64,000 nucleotides of DNA from Coriolopsis trogii (lineage: Eukaryota > Basidiomycota > Agaricomycetes > Polyporales > Polyporaceae), in the NCBI GenBank assembly GCA_020543525.1, contig JAHYIO010000033.1, positions 1,302,001 through 1,366,000 of the forward strand, written 5' to 3'. Both the position numbers and the translations under genes were made by a program. Below the pieces are notes generated by a model, which saw only the letters and a list, made by a program, of their open reading frames with translations, made no database searches and was not told where the DNA came from. Shown here one piece after another: positions 21,042 to 31,577 of the stretch; position 1 is the first letter of the stretch; every line of letters starts with the position of its first letter.

Positions 21042-21521
21042 ATGTTCTTCACCATCGCTGCCGCCACTCTCGCTGCCCTCAGTCAGGTCGTGACCGGCAC
21101 CCCTCTCGCCGCCTCCACGAACGCCATTCAGCCAATCGCCGCAGGAGTGACCACCGCCGCGCACTTCCCCGTGCATGAGCTGGGCAGCGTCGCCGCCACG
21201 GCCAAGGTGACCCTCGCTGGCGCAGGTCCACACACCGAGGCAGCGGAAGCTCCCTTCCCCGCGACACTCCTCCTCTGCCCCACTTTCAACTGCGCCAGCT
21301 GCTTCTCTTTCGACCTGAGCACCATCCCCATTGACGAGTGCTTCCTCGACACCTCGAGCTCGTTCAACTCGGTCGCGATCGTTCAGCCGAGCAACGAGGG
21401 CTTGCCGTTCGGCGTCGCCACCGGCCTGAACCAATGTGCCACTCTGTCTGTGATTCCGTTCGTGAACGCATGCTTCAACATCAACGGTGGTCCGTTCACC
21501 GACTTTGCTCTTTTGCAATGA
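21042..21521 (+). CDS. small secreted six-cysteine protein 1 (SSP1)
   Basis: Single-exon gene for 159 residues. The N-terminus MFFTIAAATLAALSQVVTGT is a clear signal peptide, so the product should be exported. The mature protein is hydrophobic and low in charge, with six cysteines: LLLC, FNC, ASC, DEC, NQC and NAC. The spacing does not fit the eight-cysteine hydrophobin pattern (no CC pairs), nor cerato-platanins. I do not recognise the family; small secreted proteins like this are common in wood and litter fungi and some act as effectors or surface proteins, but that is not shown here. Its tandem copy at 23495-23977 is about 75-80% identical by eye, all six cysteines kept. The C-terminal block NACFNINGGPF is the best conserved. 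Confidence 0.85.
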   Translation: MFFTIAAATLAALSQVVTGTPLAASTNAIQPIAAGVTTAAHFPVHELGSVAATAKVTLAGAGPHTEAAEAPFPATLLLCPTFNCASCFSFDLSTIPIDECFLDTSSSFNSVAIVQPSNEGLPFGVATGLNQCATLSVIPFVNACFNINGGPFTDFALLQ

Positions 21522-21685
21522 AATGTCCGCTTGCGGCGCACAACAGTGAGTATAATGAACGGAAGAACGCGCGCTTGACCTCATGCTGACCGAGTGTACG
21601 TTGCAGACTGAGATGATCCGCTGTGCTACTGCTTAGCGGGGATAGCTCAATGTAGAGGGAAGCTGTATTCTTGGGATCTAGGTGG

Positions 21686-21883
21686 ATCGGATGATTTTGG
21701 AATGCGCGGACGAGGGCGGCGCAGCCGTCGAACGGATGCAAATTATGTGATACTATGCTCTGGAGAGAATCATACTGATGCTGGACTCGCCGTGCTATCC
21801 GATGAGGGCGAGGTTTACTGTCATCAATCGCTGCCAAAGCAGGGAAAGCCTTGCTATATCTCATGGCCGTTTGCCCTGGCCCC
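21686..21883. other. sequence between SSP1 and the regulator exon relic
   Basis: Short stretch joining the duplicated block to the regulator fragment; no gene. It lacks the counterpart of the regulator's promoter and first exons seen after SSP2. Confidence 0.4.
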
Positions 21884-22145
21884 CATATAAGTTCTTACGT
21901 CTCCCCGTCGGAGACGAGATGCCCCTGTTGAAAGACTTCCCGCGGCCGGACGACCTACTCGATATTTCTCATCGAGCTCTACTTCAGAGAGCGAAACGAC
22001 CTCTTCCCTCTCATCCACGAGCCCTCCTTCAAACAGGACATCAAGAACGGCATGCATTATCAGCACGGCGGCTTCGGCGCCATCGCCCTTCTCGTGTGCG
22101 CTCAACTTGGCGCACGCTTCTCGTACGACCCACGAGGCCCCTCGC
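21884..22145 (+). pseudogene. orphan exon fragment of the Zn2Cys6 regulator
   Basis: Closely matches part of exon 7 of the regulator (about 25690-25935). Shared peptide segments include DEMPL, RDDLFPL-type ERDDLFPL, HEPSFKQ, and HGGFGAIALLVCA. The match starts at the acceptor region (ATAAGTTCTTACG here, ATCAGTTCTTACG in the intact gene), so the splice AG is changed to AA. Small indels break the frame: near GATATTTCTCATCGAGC and at GTGCGCTCAACTTGGCG, where three bases are added. It ends abruptly after CGACCCACGAG. No DNA-binding domain or other exons remain nearby, so it cannot make a regulator. Confidence 0.8.
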
Positions 22146-22720
22146 GCAGGCATGACAGAAGAGGCATGCGTAGCTGCGGTAATGTGAAACATAGACTCAC
22201 GTCCAGTGCATGGTGAACCGCTAGATTGGAGGCGTGCCTGTCGGTGGGTCTCGCTCAGCATATGTTTTTGTATTCTTGAATCGTTTCGCCGTCGACGTTG
22301 AGTAGCGATCCCACGTAGGACGGCCGCGAGTTGAGTCCGGCTCACGAGCCGCCGAACTCCGGGTACTTGGCGCGAGGCTTACCGCTCAAACGCAGCCGCA
22401 ACCTGGGGCATTCGCACTCGGAGAACCTTTGTGCGTCGACTGCAATCCTTGCTATCCTTATTCCGCGCTCTCTCTCTCTCTCTCAGTCAGCACCGCTACA
22501 TCTCTCACCCTTTGACTCTCGTACTGCACGCATGCGCAACAGATAGTTGTAGAAGGCCTTGCTGGGTGCTTCTCCGACGTCGCAAGTAGCACCGACTTGA
22601 ACCTTGAGCAAAACATGGTATGTAAGTGATTCATAGAGACGTCGAGTCCATTGTGACGATACCTCTGATGTTGGTGCTTGTAGAGCGCTCCCTTGATGTC
22701 TCTTAGTCATGGTCTGTACG
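22146..22720. other. intergenic region with a (CT)n tract
   Basis: No gene. Holds a run of about nine CT repeats near 22469-22487. Confidence 0.45.
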
Positions 22721-23365
22721 TTGAAAGCAGTGGAATTTGACACGAAGAGTCGCCGGGGTCGGTCACAAGGTACGATGTCTAAAGATACTTCGTGTGTTGG
22801 CTCGGCTTGCGGGTGCGCGGGACGATCCTATTGACTTCTACAGTGGCGCTTGTAAGTGCGTGCGATGGTTCGCTAACCACGGATGCTGACCGTTTGCCGT
22901 TGCAAGTCCTCGTCCGACAGCGCCTGATGCGTTCTAGTTGAGAAGATGAAACGTTCTACTGGCTGTCGACGGATAGGGGCATACGTATGACTTATGCGAT
23001 GAGCTTGACAGCGTCGAGACCAGGAACATAGGCACGACTCTGGGAGCAGCCTGTTCAATCATACAACTGCTGACGCTGTGTGTATAGAACGACCCCTCTG
23101 AAGAGACTCAGCGTCTTTTCACGCACGTTCTCGACAGCGGTGAGCTCCGTTTGGCGCATAGAGTGAATTCCTTCCCATGAATATACTCATGTCGTCTTGT
23201 TCGAAGGCGCCACACACGTCAAAGTATGTCTTCACAGGTACTGCCATTGGCAATGGCATGGTTTGCAGGTACCGCGAGATTGTCCGCTTTAGCAACCGCA
23301 CCTGGTTGTGCAGCCCTGCGCAGAAGATTGCACCAGACGCCTTGCAGTCCAAGTCGTCCTCTCAC

Positions 23366-23372
23366 TATAAAA
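23366..23372 (+). promoter_or_regulatory. TATA box of secreted protein gene 2
   Basis: TATAAAA, 129 bases before the start codon, within CACTATAAAACCCTCGCAG; counterpart of the box at 20919-20925. Confidence 0.65.
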
Positions 23373-23494
23373 CCCTCGCAGTCGCGGCTACAGCCCTCAG
23401 GACATAGTCACCTCTCCATCCCTCGGAAACACCAAGTAAGCTGCCGCTTATACTACGACAATCCCTCCTCTAAACTACTCTCACCCATATCAGC

Positions 23495-23977
23495 ATGTTC
23501 TTCACCATCGCTGCCGCCACCGTTCTCGCTGCCCTCATGCAGGTCGCGACCAGCACCCCTCTCGCCGCCTCCGCGAACGTCATCCACCCGATTGCTGCAG
23601 GAGTGACGGCCGCAGCGCATTTCCCCGTACACGATCTGAGCAGCTTCGCTGCCACATCCAAGGTGACCCTCGCCGGCGCAGGTCCGCACTCCGAGGCGGC
23701 GCAGGCCACCTTCCCCGCGACGCTCCTCCTTTGCCCCTCGCTCAACTGCGCCAGCTGCTTCTCCTTCGATCTGAGTACAATCCCCATTGACGTGTGCCTC
23801 ATCGACAATTCGAGCGTGTTCAGCTCGGTCGCCGTCATTCAGCCGAGCAACGAGGGCTTGCCGTTCGGCGTTGCCACCGGCTTGCCCCAATGTGCCAACC
23901 TTGCTGTGATTCCGTTTGTGAACGCTTGCTTCAACATCAACGGCGGTCCGTTCACCAACTTTGCCCTCTTGGAGTAG
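23495..23977 (+). CDS. small secreted six-cysteine protein 2 (SSP2)
   Basis: Single-exon gene for 160 residues, tandem paralogue of SSP1. The signal peptide is MFFTIAAATVLAALMQVATS, one residue longer than in SSP1. Six cysteines are at the same places (LLLC, LNC, ASC, DVC, PQC, NAC). Most differences are conservative or lie near the signal peptide and the loop after the fourth cysteine (CLIDNSSVFSS against CFLDTSSSFNS), while blocks such as PSNEGLPFGVATGL are unchanged, which suggests both are under selection. Upstream and leader sequences are duplicated too, so the two probably share control. Family and function not recognised; secretion is the only safe prediction. Confidence 0.85.
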   Translation: MFFTIAAATVLAALMQVATSTPLAASANVIHPIAAGVTAAAHFPVHDLSSFAATSKVTLAGAGPHSEAAQATFPATLLLCPSLNCASCFSFDLSTIPIDVCLIDNSSVFSSVAVIQPSNEGLPFGVATGLPQCANLAVIPFVNACFNINGGPFTNFALLE

Positions 23978-24160
23978 ACGACCCGGCGCTCGCAGTGACA
24001 AAAGTTAGTATCCCGAGTGGTAGGACTTGTCATACTCTAACTTTAACCTTGTGCTAATTGAGTGCAATTTTTAGGTGTTTTATGATGTGCTGCTTACCTG
24101 GGCTGGCATAGTGTGGGGAGAAGGCTAGTGAGGCTGTATTCTTGGGCCGAGGGATTAGAT

Positions 24161-24724
24161 GATTTGTGCAGTGTACCGACGACGGTCACGGTGGTGTGTA
24201 TTTATGTAAGAGGCTGCAGATAAGTCATACTAGTGTTATTCAAAACTGCTACTCCAGAATAGCGACATTGCCTGGACGTGTTGACCGTCAAAGCAAGCGG
24301 AATGCTCGCACTGACTCGAGCCTCAGGCCTCAGGACTTTGGTCCTCTCAAGGATCGCGCGCTCGGCGGACCGACAGGACCCGGGTGGCTGTGTTAGGCCT
24401 TTCCAAATTGGGACAGGCAAATGACGTGAGGCGGAAAGAGACTCGTTCGTAAATTGGACCCCCTTGCATGCACAACAGAACATCCGCAGCATACTGAATC
24501 TTCTCCAAGTTCCTCCATATATCACCAAAGAACCGTCCCTGCATTGACTCACCGCAGGTACGCAGCAGATGGTTGCGCAGCTCGTGTGATAGTCGGAGTC
24601 TTTGTCATTGCCTCGCCGTGCGGGACGCGACTAGTAAATAGACGGCCCCGCCGTGTCTTTCCCCGGCATCTAACAGATCCTGCCACTCCCTGTCACATAC
24701 GGACGAGCTCCTTCTGTTCAAGAT
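24161..24724. other. promoter region of the Zn2Cys6 regulator
   Basis: About 560 bases between the duplication and the regulator's start codon. No other gene seen. Confidence 0.4.
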
Positions 24725-27700
24725 ATGCTACCAACAGAAGAAGGACCCGTCAAGAAACGCAAGCTTCACCAGCGGGCATGCGACCGTTGCAGAACCAAGA
24801 AAAGTACGTTCATGCTCACTTCAAGTTGTCGTGTGTCTCTGCCGTAACGTCTCACCGCGATCTTCTGTCTAGTCAAGTGTAAATGCAGAATATCGCTCCG
24901 ACAGCTGTAGGCTAATGCGTTGTGTAGGTGACGGACCGCAAAAGTCTGATGTCAGCTGCTCCCGCTGTGTCGCACGACGTGTCGAATGTACCTACAAGGA
25001 GGGCTTTTATGTAAGCTGTTCATTCATGCCATTTGTTATCAGAGTAACTGAACTACACTCAGAGAAGCAGTTACTCTGACAGGTGAGAGAAAAGTGGTGA
25101 CTGGGCTCCGTCTCTCAAATCCAACATCTGTTGCACATTTAGCTATGTTGAGAGTCTCGAGAGTCGCTTGGAGAAAATGGAGGCACTTATGCGGAAGGTC
25201 AGAGTGCAATTACATTGTTATATGCTATGGTTCACACATACACCCATCACAGATTTACCCAGATCTGGATGCCGCCACAGACCCAACTGGTCCTACAGAC
25301 GAACATACGACAATAGCTACGCCAGCTACAGACACCTCAAACTCTACTATGCCCCGATCTCGATCCAGGATTGACATTGCTTCTTCTGCTATAGCCGTGA
25401 CTCCTCGTACACCCGCAGATTACGAAGACTTTGAGCCTAGCGACAGGGAGGACAGTGCAGATGAAGGTGTCCTCGATGGCATGCAGAAGCTTGCGATCAA
25501 CTCGAATCCGATGCGATACCATGGCAAATCGAGCAGCCACGTATTCATAAAGAGCGTACTAGAGGTCAAGAATGAGTTCGATCGGAATGGGAAAGGGAAG
25601 AACGTTCCTCACAGGATCGCGAAGCCGGTGAGCACCCAGTTCTGTCTTGCAAAAGACACCCAGACATGCACCGCTTACTCTGCCTACCGTATCAGTTCTT
25701 ACGTCCCCCTATCAAGGACGAGATGCCCCTGTTCGAAGACTTCCCGCCCGATGGCCTGCTCAATAGTCTCGTCGATCTCTACTTCAGAGAGAGGAACGAC
25801 CTCTTCCCCCTCCTACACGAGCCCTCCTTCAAGCAGGGCATCAAGGACAGCATGCATTGCCAACACGGCGGCTTCGGCGCCATCGCCCTCCTCGTGTGCG
25901 CTCTTGGCGCACGCTTCTCACACGACCCACGAGTGCTGTCCGAAGACGCGGACGACTATGACGATTGGAGTACAGCGGGTTGGAAGTGGTTCCTGCTCGT
26001 GGAGAAGTTCCGTAAATCAACCCTATGCGCGCCTCGCCTCTACGACCTCCAGATCCACGCAGTGAGTGGTGCTGTGTCTGTCTGCTCACTTGACACTGGT
26101 GCGTATTAACGTCTCCCCCTGAATCTGCAGCTGATGGTGATGTATCTACACTGTACCAACGGGGTATACTCAACGTGGCAGATTGTCGGTAACGGCATCC
26201 GCATGGCGATTGATGTGGGTGCACATCGAAGGACAATGTACAGCGCTACACCTACGGTGGAGGAGGAATTGTGGCGTAGGGCGGTCTGGTATGTATCCGT
26301 CGTGCCTGTACGGCCTTTCTTGGGCTCATCATTGACGGACTTATGCAGGATGCTTGTGGTGCTAGAGTGGATGACGAGCTTCGGTCTCGGGCGACCTTCC
26401 GCCGTACACGACGAGGAGTGATCAAGACACGTCGTCCATGGTCCGCCTGCTGTCTTACTGACACGTCCTTCTAGCGTCGACCTTGCCCTGCCCACGGAGG
26501 TCGACGACGAATATTGGCAGACTCCCGACGGAAAGTGTCTGTTTCAGCAACCGGCGTCGAAGCCGTCAAAGGTCTCCTTCTTTGTCTATTGGATCCGTCT
26601 CACCCAGATCCTGGCCTTCGCTACGCGCACCATCGTAGGTCTTCTATCATACGCGTGCCCGTTGCACGCCCTGCCCCAGGGTCCCAGTCGCTCATCCTTT
26701 CGCTCGCCTTGTTTTCAGTACTCCACCAACAAGTCAAGAGCCCAGCTCGGGAACGGCGACCGCCAATGGGAACAGCGAATCGTGACTGAGCTCGAGTCTG
26801 CTCTCAATAGATGGATCGACCTCCTACCCCCACATCGTGAGCGTTCCGCAATTCGGACCCGGATTCGACAGGTTTCTCGGCACTGACGTCCCACTTGTCG
26901 AACCTGCTTACCCAGTACGCTGGAACCCCGAACAGCCAAACACGCTCTGGCTCACCCAGTCAGCCACCCTCTTCGCCACCCACCCAGATCCTCGTCCACC
27001 GGCCTTTCATCTCTCCTCCCCGTGCCACCCGCGCCAGCTCGGATATCAACACCATCCCAGCCGACATCTCTCCCCTCTCGGTCACATCCCGGGTTATCTG
27101 CACCAACGCGGCGCGCTCGCTGATCCCCGTGATGCAACTCCTCACCGAGCGCACGGGCAAACTGAACCACTTCACCATGGTGCGTTCTCCTTCACCGTCT
27201 GTGCGCCACGCGGGGTCGGTCCTTGCGGCTCATCGCCCGCTGGGGAGCAGGTGCCAGTGTTCACTGCCGCAAACGTGCTCATGCTCCACGTCTTTGCGCG
27301 AAAGCGGTCGGGAAAGGCTGCAGCCGACGCCGACCGCGATCTCGCGCTAGTCGAGAAATGCCTCGAGATGATCCAAACTCTCACCCATGCGTCAGTGTTC
27401 ACATTTGATGTTAGGGAATGCAGCACCGAGCGCTGAAGTTCCTTCCTTCATCTGGCCATGTGTAGGGTTCATTCGTCGCAGCCCGTGTGCGAGATCCTCC
27501 GGGAGTTGCTGGCGGCGGCAGCTCCTTCCACTTCACCACCACCACCTCCTGACGCACGGAGGCCATCAGAAAGCGCCACGGCATCCTCCCAGTCTGCGGG
27601 CAACCCGGCTGCGATCGCGGGTGTTGCTGCAGCGAATGACAGTACAGGAGACATCGCGCAGGCCTTTGCGTTCGACTTCCGCTTCCCACACCCGTCTTCA

Positions 27701-28243
27701 TTGTCGCAATACCTACCACATCCGCAAGCTGCACAACCATCCCCGGCACAGTTCGGCCACGCTTCCCAACACCAACAACGATTCGGCGAAGAAGCGGACC
27801 CTCTGGTGACCGCCTTTTCGTCTACGTTCCCGTTCTCCCATGGTGCAATGCTTGCATCTCCGGCTTCGGGCATGAATTCCCACTCGCAAAGTCCATATAC
27901 CGTGTCGGAACAGTGGGCACCGACGTATGGGCTGGAGCCACTGGGATATAGCGAAGCGGTCTCGCATTTCCCGCCTCTGGATGTCCCTCAGACAGGATCG
28001 GATGCAAATCCGACCCAGTCGGGTCTGGACACCACGATGGCCCTTGGAGGCTACTGTGAGGATGATGCGTCCGACTTAGGCACCCTCGATTCGAACATGT
28101 TGGCGTTGTTATCAAACACCTCTTACGGGTGAGTCGTATTCTCTTATTCATCCTGCACTGCGCTGAGACCATCGTGATCACCTTGCCCTAGCTGGGGAAA
28201 ATGGGAACAGCTATACAACGGCGGAGGCAGTGGCGACGGATAA
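24725..28243 (+). CDS. Zn2Cys6 fungal-specific transcription factor
   Basis: Large regulator of about 800 residues in twelve or more exons. First exons: 24725-24803, 24873-24878, 24928-25010, 25063-25082, 25143-25197, 25253-25627, 25696-26061, then from 26131 onward; stop at 28241-28243. The N-terminus has a basic stretch and the binuclear zinc cluster: ACDRCRTKK, then IKCDG, then CSRCVARRVECTY. A short coiled coil follows (YVESLESRLEKMEALMRK). The middle homology region (PF04082) shows FPLLHEPSFKQ, GNGIRMAIDVGAHRR, WMTSFGLGRPSAVHDE, and VDLALPTEVDDEYW, as in gal4/XlnR-like factors of mushrooms. The C-terminal 220 residues are rich in Ser, Pro and Gln and likely activate transcription. Exon 2 is only six bases long and encodes part of the zinc cluster. 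Borders between 26.6 and 27.5 kb are uncertain. The gene ends 117 bases from the convergent dehydrogenase. Confidence 0.82.
24873..24878 (+). other. 6-nt microexon of the Zn2Cys6 regulator
   Basis: TCAAGT lies between an AG (TCTAG) and a GT (GTAAAT). Only its inclusion keeps the frame from CRTKK through I-K into C-D-G of the zinc cluster and supplies part of the third cysteine codon. Confidence 0.7.
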
Positions 28244-28359
28244 TCGTGATAATTGTCCTACTTCCTCGTAGAGGCTACCCACATTCCGCACACCTTCCTA
28301 TGCACTAATCAGTCGAACCGAGGTCTGCGCGGAGGGCTGATACGCACCTATCGCAGTCT

Positions 28360-29634
28360 TCAAGCGATGTCCTGAGTCAGCACATAGCGATAACGAACTT
28401 TGTTGTCCTTCACGTTCTGAAGTGCCTTCCCGGCGTCGCACATCGGCATCTCCTCGATCCACGGTTTGATACCCTTCGACCGCGCGAGCTCCAGCATCTC
28501 CAAGGCGTCTCCTTTGCTTCCAATCGAGCTGCCTCCCATAAGACAGCCGTTAGGGGCGAAGTCGAAAGGATGTACCGGCGGAAAGGTATCGTCCGCATCG
28601 GGTAGTCCGACCGTAATAAAGCGACCATGCACGTAGAGCATGGATAGAAACTCTCCTAGAGGCATCTTGTCGCCAAAGTGGTCACGCGTGGAGAGTAGAA
28701 TGTCAAATGTTTGGCCGTAGTCCTTCCAAAACTCCTGCGTCAGGAGCAACATTCGTTAGCGAACGTGCAAGTGACTCCAATCCCGTGCGAAGCACTCCTC
28801 ACTCACTTTCTTCTCTGTGTTCACAACGTGGTCGGCCCCCATCTTTTTGATGTCTTCGACCTTGCTCTCGTCATGTGTAAACGCGTAGACCTCCGCTCCC
28901 ATCGCCTTAGCCCACAGGAGAGCGTAATGGCCGAGTCCACCAATGCCGATGATGCCAACTTTCTTACCAGGACCGCAGCCGTGGGTCTTGAGCGGAGAGT
29001 AGACGGTGAGTCCGGCGCACATCATCGAAGCCGCATGTCGTGACTCGATCTCATCCGGGATGGGGAAGACGAAGCGTTCATGGGCGCGAATCGCCGTCGA
29101 GTACCCACCCTGAGCCTCAACGCCATCAGGATATTCTGCGTTCTGACACGCATATAGTCAGTCCTACAAGCTGTGACATGTACCCGCGGCACGAGGCACG
29201 GCCAGAACTTACATAGGTCGAAATGCCCTTGGAGCAGTAGTTCTCGTATCCGTCCTTGCATGCCCTACAGGACATGCAACTACCACGTTTTGCGCCAACA
29301 CCTGCCCTGTCGCCAGGTTTGAAATCTTTGACCTTGTCGCCGACCCTGGTGACGGTGCCGACGATCTCGTGTCCTACGACCAAGGGCAGCTTCGACTCGC
29401 CCCAACCCTGGGTGAGCGTGTGGACATCGGAGCCGCATACACCGCAGTGGGTGATGGCAATCTCGACATCCTCGGGTTCAAAAGTCTTGGGCTTGAATTC
29501 TCGGAGCTGCAGGTCATTCCATTTCTCGGGATCTTCGAGGAATTGTTAGGTGAGGTACTGGAAGGCGGAAGAGCCTAGACGAGGGGCGCACCTACGAGGG
29601 CGTAGCCCTTGAACTGTAAATTCATGGAGGACAT
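28360..29634 (-). CDS. zinc-dependent alcohol dehydrogenase (ADH6/cinnamyl alcohol dehydrogenase type)
   Basis: Cytosolic medium-chain dehydrogenase, likely NADP-dependent, reducing aliphatic or aromatic aldehydes. Start ATG 29634 (MSSMNLQFKGYALV), with a short first exon and an intron to 29556 or so. The catalytic zinc site is HCGVCGSDVHTL with GHEIVG. The structural zinc loop follows as CMSCRACKDGYENYC. The substrate region has HAASMMCAGLTVYSPLK. The nucleotide fold is VGIIGIGGLGHYALLWAKAMG, whose GxGGxG and following residues resemble yeast Adh6p/Adh7p. Another intron falls after DHVVNTEKK. The C-terminus ends RYRYVLTQDIA. Typical mushroom aryl-alcohol or cinnamyl dehydrogenase relatives have the same layout. 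The gene is convergent with the regulator on its left and has a TATAAGG box 74 bases before the start. Confidence 0.9.
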
Positions 29635-30166
29635 AGGGGAGGTAGACAGAGCGTAGGTGCGGTGGAGGAGAGAGGGAGATCTAGTCGCTAGCAGACGCGA
29701 GCCTTATAGCACGATCGGATTGCGAACGATGTCATCGCCTGTCAAGCACGTTCGTTCTGCTAGCCTGTAGGTAACCATGATCTCATCGACGGTGGCTCAA
29801 AAAGGTCAGTGAGCTGCCATATAAGGAGGACGGGCACAGTGACACAACAACCCCATCCGTATGCAAAGCCATGGTGATGCGCAAATATACCGAGCCTCGG
29901 CAATGCACCGGTACTACCAGCAGGGACACTCCGAACCAAATTCTTCGGTGGCGAAGTTGTTGCGGTCTTTGATTCGAGTGTACGTCTGGAGTGCAAGGAC
30001 GTATGAAACAAGCTGTATAGGTATACACATTATCTGGACGTCTTCTTCCTGCCCTGGGATTATACGTGCCTATGGTACATGTTCTAGTCGTCGATTTCCG
30101 AGGATCGCACCTTCGTATGCTCTCATGTCTCGGCAGAAGATGGATATGGATATGCGCGCGTGCGGC
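29635..30166. other. intergenic region with dehydrogenase promoter
   Basis: Contains TATAAGG on the minus strand at 29702-29708. The remainder holds nothing recognised. Confidence 0.5.
29702..29708 (-). promoter_or_regulatory. TATAAGG box of the alcohol dehydrogenase gene
   Basis: About 74 bases before the start codon at 29634, within GCTATAAGGCTC. Confidence 0.55.
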
Positions 30167-31235
30167 TCAAGTGGCGGGTATCTCCTGCAAGCTCGAAGCT
30201 TGGTCGTCCGATGGCTGGTCTCGTAGGCGCTTCCGTCTGCGACGAAAGAGGAGGACGAGGAGAGTGCCTGCTGCAAGTAAGATGGCTCCGAGGACGGCTC
30301 CGAGGACTTCCGCGGCGATGTCTCCACTGCTCTGCCCGCGCGATTGGGCGGACGAAGGTGAGGGTATAACGATGGATGGAGTGATGGTGGGCAGAGTCGT
30401 CGAGGCAGGTGCCGAGGGCGAAACGAATGGGGCTGTACTATACATTGGGAGACGACGGATTGTGAGGGGCAATACATGGAGATGAGACGAGGGACTCACT
30501 TGTTGTCAGAGATTGTGATGATGATCGAATCAATGTCCAGCACGGCTGGCCGGTCGGACTTGTGAAAAGTCAAGGAGAGTGTCGTCACCCTGTCCTCCGC
30601 GAGGTTGATAATCTCGATCGGCTGAATTGAGGTATTGACCTGAGCGGTGATGGACACGACCGGATTAGACGTGGATACGGAGAGGTTGACCACCGCGGTG
30701 GATTCGGGTGACGTCTTGATGTTCAGTGCGAGAGCTATGAGTGAAGCATACGCCAGCCAGAGCGGTTAACTGTGAGTCGATTGTTCCTAGACACACATTG
30801 ACACACCTCGGACGGAGATGAAGAGCTGGGGTATAAAGCCTCCGCTGGCATCGCTCGGTCCCGTGGTGGTGGTCAGGGTACCGTCAGAAGCATTGGGGGA
30901 AGCCACGATGCGCCTGTATAGTGAAATGGAGGAGCATACGAAATGAGATGGGTTACACGCGTGACGATAGAGGTTCGAGGTCGTGTGAGGGGTTCAAATC
31001 AGCTTTGGACGTACCATGAGCTAGTGCATGTATCGGAGCCAGCCGAGCTTAGCGTGAGGCCGCATGCGGGTGGGCTGTAGATGAGTTGGGACGCAGTGTC
31101 CTCAAGGGTGATGTTGAGGACGGCATGGACTACCTGTGTCCCCCAAGCAAGGCAAAGGAAGTACAGGAGAGCTCGAGAGAGTAGGGTGATTTGAAGGACG
31201 GCAGCACAGGCATGCCGTCGAAGAGGCCCAGACAT
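30167..31235 (-). CDS. single-pass membrane protein with basic juxtamembrane tail
   Basis: Four or more exons from ATG 31235. An N-terminal signal peptide or anchor (LLSRALLYFLCLAWGTQVVHA) is followed by VLNITLEDTASQLIYSPPAC, a start often seen in mushroom cell-surface proteins. Exons near 30.50-30.95 kb encode a beta-rich ectodomain with possible N-glycosylation sites (NLS, NTS, NAS). After a Ser/Pro linker comes one transmembrane helix (AEVLGAVLGAILLAAGTLLV) and the stop-transfer sequence LLFRRRRKRLRDQ, then a short acidic tail ending at 30167. The layout suggests a type I surface sensor or adhesin of unknown ligand. It is divergent from the membrane-protein gene at 31.8-33.9 kb. Exon borders are approximate; no catalytic domain is visible. 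Confidence 0.72.
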
Positions 31236-31577
31236 GCTGGCTGGGTGTCATGAGTGCGTGGGGGACGACATCAACGGTGCGATGAGGGATGGGAGGTGCG
31301 TCTAACCGCCATGGCAACGTGAGTACGTTCTGAGCATGCTGTTAGCGTTGACGCCGCGTGCGCGGGTAGAGTGGCATTATGTTATGGCCCTCTTCGCCGC
31401 CTCGAGCTCGCAGAGTCTGATGTGTGCGAGAAGGGCGGTGTATATGGCGAGGACATGATATGGCGAAGGCAGCCATGAGCTGAACATGCAAGCACAGCGC
31501 GTTCCTGAGGCTTTGCCGGATATGGGCATGTCGTTATCCGGATGTTGGCAAACTCTGTCAAACTCGACATGTGACAG
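31236..31577. other. bidirectional promoter region
   Basis: Shared upstream region of two divergent membrane-protein genes. No clear TATA box. Confidence 0.45.

Larger units (their letters stand above)
20214..21685. repeat. segmental duplication, copy 1
   Basis: Matches 22721-24160 along its length, with shared blocks such as GGTTCGCT-ACCACGGATGCTGACCGTT, GTTCTAGTTGAGAAGA, the SSP promoter and coding region, and GTATTCTTGGG near the end. The coding part is more alike than the upstream part. Ends are estimates by eye. Confidence 0.75.
22721..24160. repeat. segmental duplication, copy 2
   Basis: Counterpart of 20214-21685, offset by about 2.45-2.5 kb, and containing SSP2. It is followed on its right by the intact regulator gene, which suggests the original duplicated unit was upstream region, secreted protein and regulator together. 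Confidence 0.75.

Noticed and set aside
21042..23977. SSP genes as hydrophobins
   Set aside because: Six rather than eight cysteines and no CC pairs.
21003..24001. Minus-strand frames of 180-190 codons over both SSP genes
   Set aside because: They are conserved only because the SSP coding strand is conserved; no initiation context or domain, and the plus-strand proteins have signal peptides.
30950..31010. tRNA B-box-like GGTTCAAATC
   Set aside because: No matching A box or cloverleaf stem at the right spacing.
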